From the NCBI GenBank assembly GCA_964247055.1, contig OZ176053.1, forward strand, positions 7,378,001-7,442,000: 64,000 nt of DNA, written 5' to 3'. This document shows positions 58,521 through 64,000 of the stretch, one piece after another. A model generated the notes under the pieces. That model saw only the letters and a list, made by a program, of their open reading frames with translations. It searched no databases and was not told where the DNA came from. Each line of letters begins with the position of its first letter. The first letter of the stretch is position 1. The DNA comes from Paragordius varius. Its lineage: Eukaryota; Nematomorpha. A program made the position numbers and the translations under genes.

Positions 58521-61500
58521 ATGGATGATGAAATCAAAAGTTTTTGCCAAATTTATCCTGAATCAATAAGTAACATTTAATAAAATAATTTTAGTGCCCC
58601 TTAATTTGTTAGGCGTTATTTCTCCTTTATCTCTTGATTTAATTGATTTGCAACCACACCCATTGTCAAATATACCAATCCATACTAGTTCCTATTTATG
58701 CAACAAAGCGATGACAAACGATAAATTCTATAAAAATCATTTTATTTTAACAGATAACACAAATTATTGGGAAAATGCTGTTCATCCCTTAACTTATATT
58801 GATTCTACCTTTTCAAATCAAAACTTCTTAACTCTTTCACTTCCCTATAATAAAAATAGCGCTTCTAACTGCGTTGCATTCTCTCCAAACTCTAAGCATA
58901 TGGCAATAAATATCGGAAATGGAAAAATTATTTTGTCCTCTTTATGTCAATTGAGCCTAATTCTCAATCAACAATTGGATGAAAACAAATATTAGTAAAC
59001 ACTTTTGATTGTTTTAATATATAATATATATAATCATATTTATTTTTAGTTCTAGCATTACAATAGACTGTGTCGATAATGTTCAAAGTATGATTTTTGG
59101 GGCATCCAATTATTCATCTGCCCATTTTACCATAAAAAATCGTATTTCAAATCCTCATCAAAACACAGGTAATGTTATGACAGTTAGCGATATAAGATTA
59201 AACAAATTAAATTTAATATATAATTATTTTGTAATAGAAAATGTGGCGAAAACATCCAAAACGATTGTTAATAAACGCTTTGATTTTGCAAAAGAAGAGT
59301 GTATTCTTGTTACTGGACAGACAAATGGTCAAATTAAAATTTGGCAAGTTCCTACTGGTATATATTAATTTTTATATTTATTTGTTTTTATATAATATGC
59401 CTTTTATACGAATGTGTGTTGACCGTTTATCAATAAATTATCAATAGATTATTTGTCAACATATCGATTAAATCTACTCTTTGTAATTTTTTTAGAAGAC
59501 AATAAAATAAAATGTAAACTTGTTTATGGTAATAATATTAATAAAAATTATGATTTATGTACTAGCACATTTATGTTAAAGTTTCTTCTAGATTTTTGGT
59601 GGATTGATTTTCATTATAAAATTAGGGAACGCATTGTTTAAAATATTATATTAAACGGATATTTTCAGAATATATTTTATATTTACCATCTATGCTGTAT
59701 TATAGCAATAAATTATTTAACTTATTTTAAAAAAACATTAGTTTATTTGTTTAAAATTTTACAGAATTACAATGACTTAAGGTTAGAAAATAAAATGGAT
59801 GTATTTAGTTGTAGATTATATAAAAATATCTATTTGACATAGGTTTAAACATCGAAATATTTCATTTTATTTTATTTTAATTTTATACAAATAAGAACTC
59901 AATTATATTTATCATAAAGGGCGCTTGATGCTTATACTATGTGATCACAAGTCTGCTGTGACAAGTTTGGCTTTTTGTCCTGATCCCAGCCAATTTAAAT
60001 TGTTGTCAGGTTCAACAGATCGAACCTTTAAAGTAATTTGTTTTTCATAATATATTTGTTGGGTTCTATAACATAAAATTATAATTGTTCGGTTTAACAC
60101 TTCGATTCAAATTGGGGTATCTAAATACCCCAGACTACATTTAAATTAATATTTTTAAAAAACTACCGAAGGAAACGGTCTTAATTAAAATTTATGCTTG
60201 TATCGTGATAAATATTATATAAATATGCCAAAACATCTTGATAAAATTTTGTTTTGAAAAAAAAGCTCCATCTCAAACTACTTCGACGCCATTTATATTT
60301 TACAAAATTTTTGCAAAATATCGTCTTTATTTAATTTTAAGGGTAAAACTCAAGCTAATTTTTTTATAAATTACATCTAACATTGATAGAAATAGAAAAA
60401 GCGGTTTAGTTTGTATATTTCAATTTTACAATTTGACACATGTCACGTTGACGAAATTTTTACCCTTCGGTTTTAGCTTAAAATAAGTAATATCAAGTAT
60501 TTTTGAATAAAATTTTTTATATTTTTCGGTTTATTAATGTTAGATAAGTGCAAAATTTTGCCATGGTTTCGATTCCTTCTATATTTTTTAAAGAATTTAA
60601 TTTTAAACAGGCCTGGGGTATCCAACTACCCCAATTTGAATCGGAGGACTAAAATGAGTGTGTTGTATCCAAGTGTTAATTATTATATACATATTGAAAT
60701 TTAAAATTATAAGGTTAGTACATACAAAAAGGTGAGAAAGAGATTTTACCGGGTTTTTTTACAAAGTAGCTCATAACTATTGTATTCATATGCCGCGGAA
60801 AACATACTTTGATTATGATATTGAGCTATTCTCAAAGCGAAAATTTAAGATAATAAAAAAATAATTGCTCCAATATGGCATAAATTATGTCCATTATTTC
60901 CAGTTATTAGCGATGAAAAATGGAAGTTTTTTGAAATGTGTTTTGTTTATATATATGATGATGATTGTATCGTCTTTGTGTAATGGCTAGCCATGATATC
61001 TGTATAAAAGGTGCCTGTAATATTGCGATCCTCCCAGCCGTTAGTATCAATGTTGGTAACACTCAAATCATTATTTATTGTTTTTTTTTCAGTTAAAAGT
61101 TGGTTTATCCCTACTATTGTTGCCTTCTGGATGTAGGGATAAAATTTTATTTGTCCATTGTCCTGGAGCACGTTTGATGTGTCCAAATGTGATTTTTACT
61201 CTTATTGAAAAGTTCAATTACAGCTTTCAGATTCTGTTAAAAATTTGGAAAAGTCATAATTTGAGCTATTGGGGTCGAATAATTTTAACTTTCGCTTTCA
61301 TATAATTGGCTATAATATAGTCCACTTTCTTTTTGATTTGATCCAAAAATTTTGGATTTTAACATTAAAAAATGCTCCAGGAAATGTATTGCATTAAATT
61401 CCAATAATATCTGTCATATAGTCCAAGGTATAATGTTTTTTCTTGTTTTGTCACCGGAAAGCATATATTAGTCTTATAAATACTCATCAGAATTATTTAA

Positions 61501-63528
61501 AATTTTTACCATTTGATAGATTTTATATGCAAAAATTAAATTTTTATCAAATATTAGTGGCCTTTTTAAGCATTAATATTTTAAAAACTATGTCTTCGAG
61601 AAATTTTTTGCGGCATTTAAATATATCGCTTTTTAGTTTCCTTATGAAAATTCCGGTATTTTTCATACTCTTTCTGTTAATTACGATATTATTAGCTTTA
61701 TAAGGTTTTTATAATTTAGAAATTTTTAATTAGGAATTTCATCACATGATTTTATATTTTAGTTTTCGTTATTTGGTCTTTTTTAAAAATACTAATATAT
61801 CGGTTATTTCCAGATACTTAACAATAATATACTATTGTTAGATAAACAATAAAGCTATGTTTGCTTCTTTTTATAATTTCTAAAAACACTTTATTTATAT
61901 ATTACCTATAATTCTATTAAATAATAATATAAAAAATAACGATAATCAATAAAACTATGTATGGTTTCAAGAAATATTAAAATTTACAAATCCCGACAAT
62001 TATGTCATATATAGATTTGGGATATGAATCAAGATGGAAACATGTGCCCTACTGTCAATGTTACTCCTCACCAAACTCGCATAACTAAATTAGTTTGGTC
62101 TCCAGACGCAACACGCATAATAACTGTCGGTGGAAGTAATAAAGTATGTATCTATTAAGGGTTACTTTAACAAAAGTTTTGTTGATTTAAAGTTAAAATA
62201 ATATTGCGTTTACACTTAAAATTAATTACACGTGAAATTTAGATTGGTTAAGGGATTATATTTTATGAGTTTATATTCATATATGAATTTGCATAGGCAC
62301 ATATCTGGAAAAAATGTAGCAGCAAAAACACGTATAAATGTATCAAAAGTTTACAGGGCCATTTAAATGAAATCGTTGACTGTGATTTATCCAGTGATGG
62401 TAATATATTTTTCATTTATTTGTCAAAATTATATATATTTTTTTAAACGAGTTGTTATCCAATCAAAAATTACTTTTTTTTATAGTGGTGATAAAAAACT
62501 ATATGCGATTAACGTTTTGTTAAATTAATGATAAAATATATAATATAAATATATGTTTCGATTATATATTGGTTAAATTTATTAAAATTTAATTATGTGA
62601 CAATTACTTGAAACATTTGTGATTATTTCTGTGCAATTAAATAGTGTAAGATGCACTATATTAATAACTGGCTTCTAAAAGATCTTGTATCGCATAATTT
62701 ACGAGAAAACTTTGTTAGACTTTATATATATCTTAAATAAACGGTTTTGCTTTCAATATTTTCTTGATTGGTTTTCATTTGGTCGCTTTTTTATTATTTT
62801 ACATAATTATATTGAAATTAAAAATATCAATTTTCATCTGTCTTTTATGAGGCAAATTTTTTATTATTATTGAGATAGCGAAGCAGTTTCTTGATTTCAA
62901 TCTACATTTTATATTATCATTAAAATTTGAATATTCCAGGTGCTTTACTATTAACTGCTTGCCTAGATTCCTATACCATTCTGTGGGATGCATATGAATA
63001 TGTGGCTATCAGAAAATTTGGGTAATTTTTATTTTATTTTTGGCAAATTTTGACACTCATTTTAAAAATTTATGAATACTTAATATAAATTTACAATATA
63101 AGGAGTTATTAATAAATTTACCAAACTTATTTTAAATTAAGATAAGGGTCATTTATTATTGATAATTATTTTATATAACCTATATGATTACTGCTCTAAA
63201 ATATATGGTCAATAAAGTACAAATAGGTTACACCCTGAATTGTTTATATCGCGATCAGTAAATGTATACATGAAATATAGATAATAAGGATAAAAAATAT
63301 AGTTTTTTAATATATTCCTTTCTTAGACAATTACTTTTTCAACATGACTTTTTACTTCAATTTTTAACAGTGGTTATTCTGAGTTTTTTTACATTCATAT
63401 TCCTATTATCACAGACACATGTTTCCACCCCCTCGGCCCATATTTGCTTCAGGTCCCAATGGACATGGTGTGAGAGGCGTTCAATTTATACCAGATACTT
63501 TTCTTTTTACCACTATCTCTGATGATGG
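58521..63528 (+). CDS. WSB1: WSB1-like WD40 protein (WD repeat and SOCS box), 3' end outside the window
   Basis: Eight exons fit in frame: 58,521-58,569, 58,595-58,994, 59,050-59,357, 59,920-60,032, 62,015-62,143, 62,297-62,399, 62,940-63,021 and 63,415-63,528, all with GT..AG introns; the gene continues off the window. They encode 432+ residues. Conserved blocks follow vertebrate WSB1 in order: NCVAFSPNSKHMAI (first blade), ITIDCVDNVQSMIFGAS, ILVTGQTNGQIKIWQVPTG, LSGSTDRTFKIWDMNQDGNM, LVWSPDATRIITVGGSNKA, LQGHLNEIVDCDLSSDGALL, LTACLDSYTILWDAYEYV, FGHMFPPPRPIFASG, VRGVQFIPDTFLF. WSB proteins are substrate receptors of Elongin-Cullin-SOCS ubiquitin ligases; the SOCS box itself should lie beyond 64,000. 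Exon 1 and the 25-nt intron 1 are the least certain part; the alternative start is the ATG at 58,709. The N-terminal part is longer than in vertebrates. Confidence 0.9.
60098..60675 (-). mobile_element. TTAA MITE, intact copy 5, in WSB intron 4
   Basis: 578 bp between TTAA at 60,094-60,097 and 60,676-60,679, in the orientation opposite to copy 2. One end is CACTT directly joined to CGATTCAAATTGGGGTA; the other is CACTT, a 27-bp spacer, then the same inner repeat. Hairpins GGGGTATCTAAATACCCC and GGGGTATCCAACTACCCC lie inside each end. Very similar to copy 2, hence fairly young. Confidence 0.93.
60680..62014. other. Remainder of WSB intron 4
   Basis: AT-rich intron sequence. Short frames on both strands (60,947-61,186 minus; 61,078-61,305 and 61,443-61,703 plus) show no family resemblance. 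Confidence 0.5.
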
Positions 63529-64000
63529 GTATAATTTGGATTTTTTACTCGATCATGCCTTGTGATTTAATAAAGGGTTTTATGGCTAATTTGATTCAAA
63601 TCCATTCGTTGTTTATATAACAGAAAAATTAAATGATGCAAAATGGCTTATTTAAATTATTTAATACTGATTAAATATAGACATAACTGTACAACATTTT
63701 TATATGGTTTTGTTATATTTATGGTCATGTTTTATAAAAAGAGATGCATTTAAAACAGTAATCATTTTAGGTTTTGATTCATCTAAGGTTATCAATTTTT
63801 TATACTTTGCTAATTAAAGTGTATGTTTCTAGCTTCATGGTAAAACAAAAAGTTTATATTTATTTTGAAAAAAGCACAAAGAAAAAACCTTTTTTCAACC
63901 GTTCATATGCCAACATGACATTTAGTTTATTATTAAGGTTAATTTGAATGCAAAGATAATTATATATAATTTTCATATTACTTACTAATGCCAATTTTAT

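Overview
The window is AT-rich animal (metazoan) nuclear DNA with spliced genes and a high repeat load. Three things point to a protostome invertebrate, most likely a derived arthropod: two peptide precursors ending in allatostatin-A-type (S)FGLamide motifs, a decayed copy of an uncharacterised multi-copy protein family that I know mainly from arthropod genomes, and the mix of hAT, TTAA-type and Ty3/Gypsy-like elements. FGLamides also occur in annelids and molluscs, so the phylum is an inference. I see nothing bacterial, no CRISPR array and no tRNA or rRNA gene that I can support.

1-9.7 kb: a duplicated and partly inverted block. A unit made of a degenerate ~50-60 bp minisatellite, a conserved spacer ('block D') and the 3' part of a small gene occurs several times. 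Two gene copies sit head-to-head in a large palindrome (about 4.64-5.89 and 6.12-7.33 kb). The same unit returns at 28.8-32.3 kb, where two open copies of the gene survive (150 and 351 aa, minus strand). They share a C-terminal domain of about 65 residues that always ends in N-S-P-stop, and the longer one has a very lysine-rich N-terminus. I do not recognise this family.

10.4-28.7 kb: nested mobile DNA. It holds a ~577 bp MITE flanked by TTAA (five copies in the window), two hAT-type MITEs with shared palindromic ends, fold-back elements, three fragments of Ty3/Gypsy-like retroelement fossils, a decayed multi-exon gene copy (20.9-22.5 kb), and a BED-finger hAT transposon (22,673-26,715) inserted in one arm of a fold-back element. 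A sister hAT copy lies at 33,291-36,555 with a perfect 8-bp target duplication. Both hAT copies carry a second, inverted, deleted relic of their own transposase.

36.6-41 kb is very AT-rich and shows no gene. 40.9-51.4 kb is the main gene island, all on the plus strand: a peptide precursor (40,968-41,435), then only 148 bp later CYFIP/Sra-1 (41,583-48,533; three exons, about 1,689 aa, a WAVE-complex subunit), then two more single-exon secreted peptide precursors (49,561-50,064 and 50,875-51,375). Two of the three precursors make one FSFGL/LSFGL-amide each. 51.4-58 kb is again repeats and gene-poor DNA. 58,521 to the right edge is a WSB1-like WD40 gene (at least eight exons, running off the window; its SOCS box would lie outside), with TTAA MITEs just upstream and in intron 4.

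CYFIP (actin regulation), WSB (substrate receptor of a Cullin-RING ubiquitin ligase) and the peptide genes have no known common pathway. The shared strand and close spacing of the first precursor and CYFIP is the only hint of joint expression.
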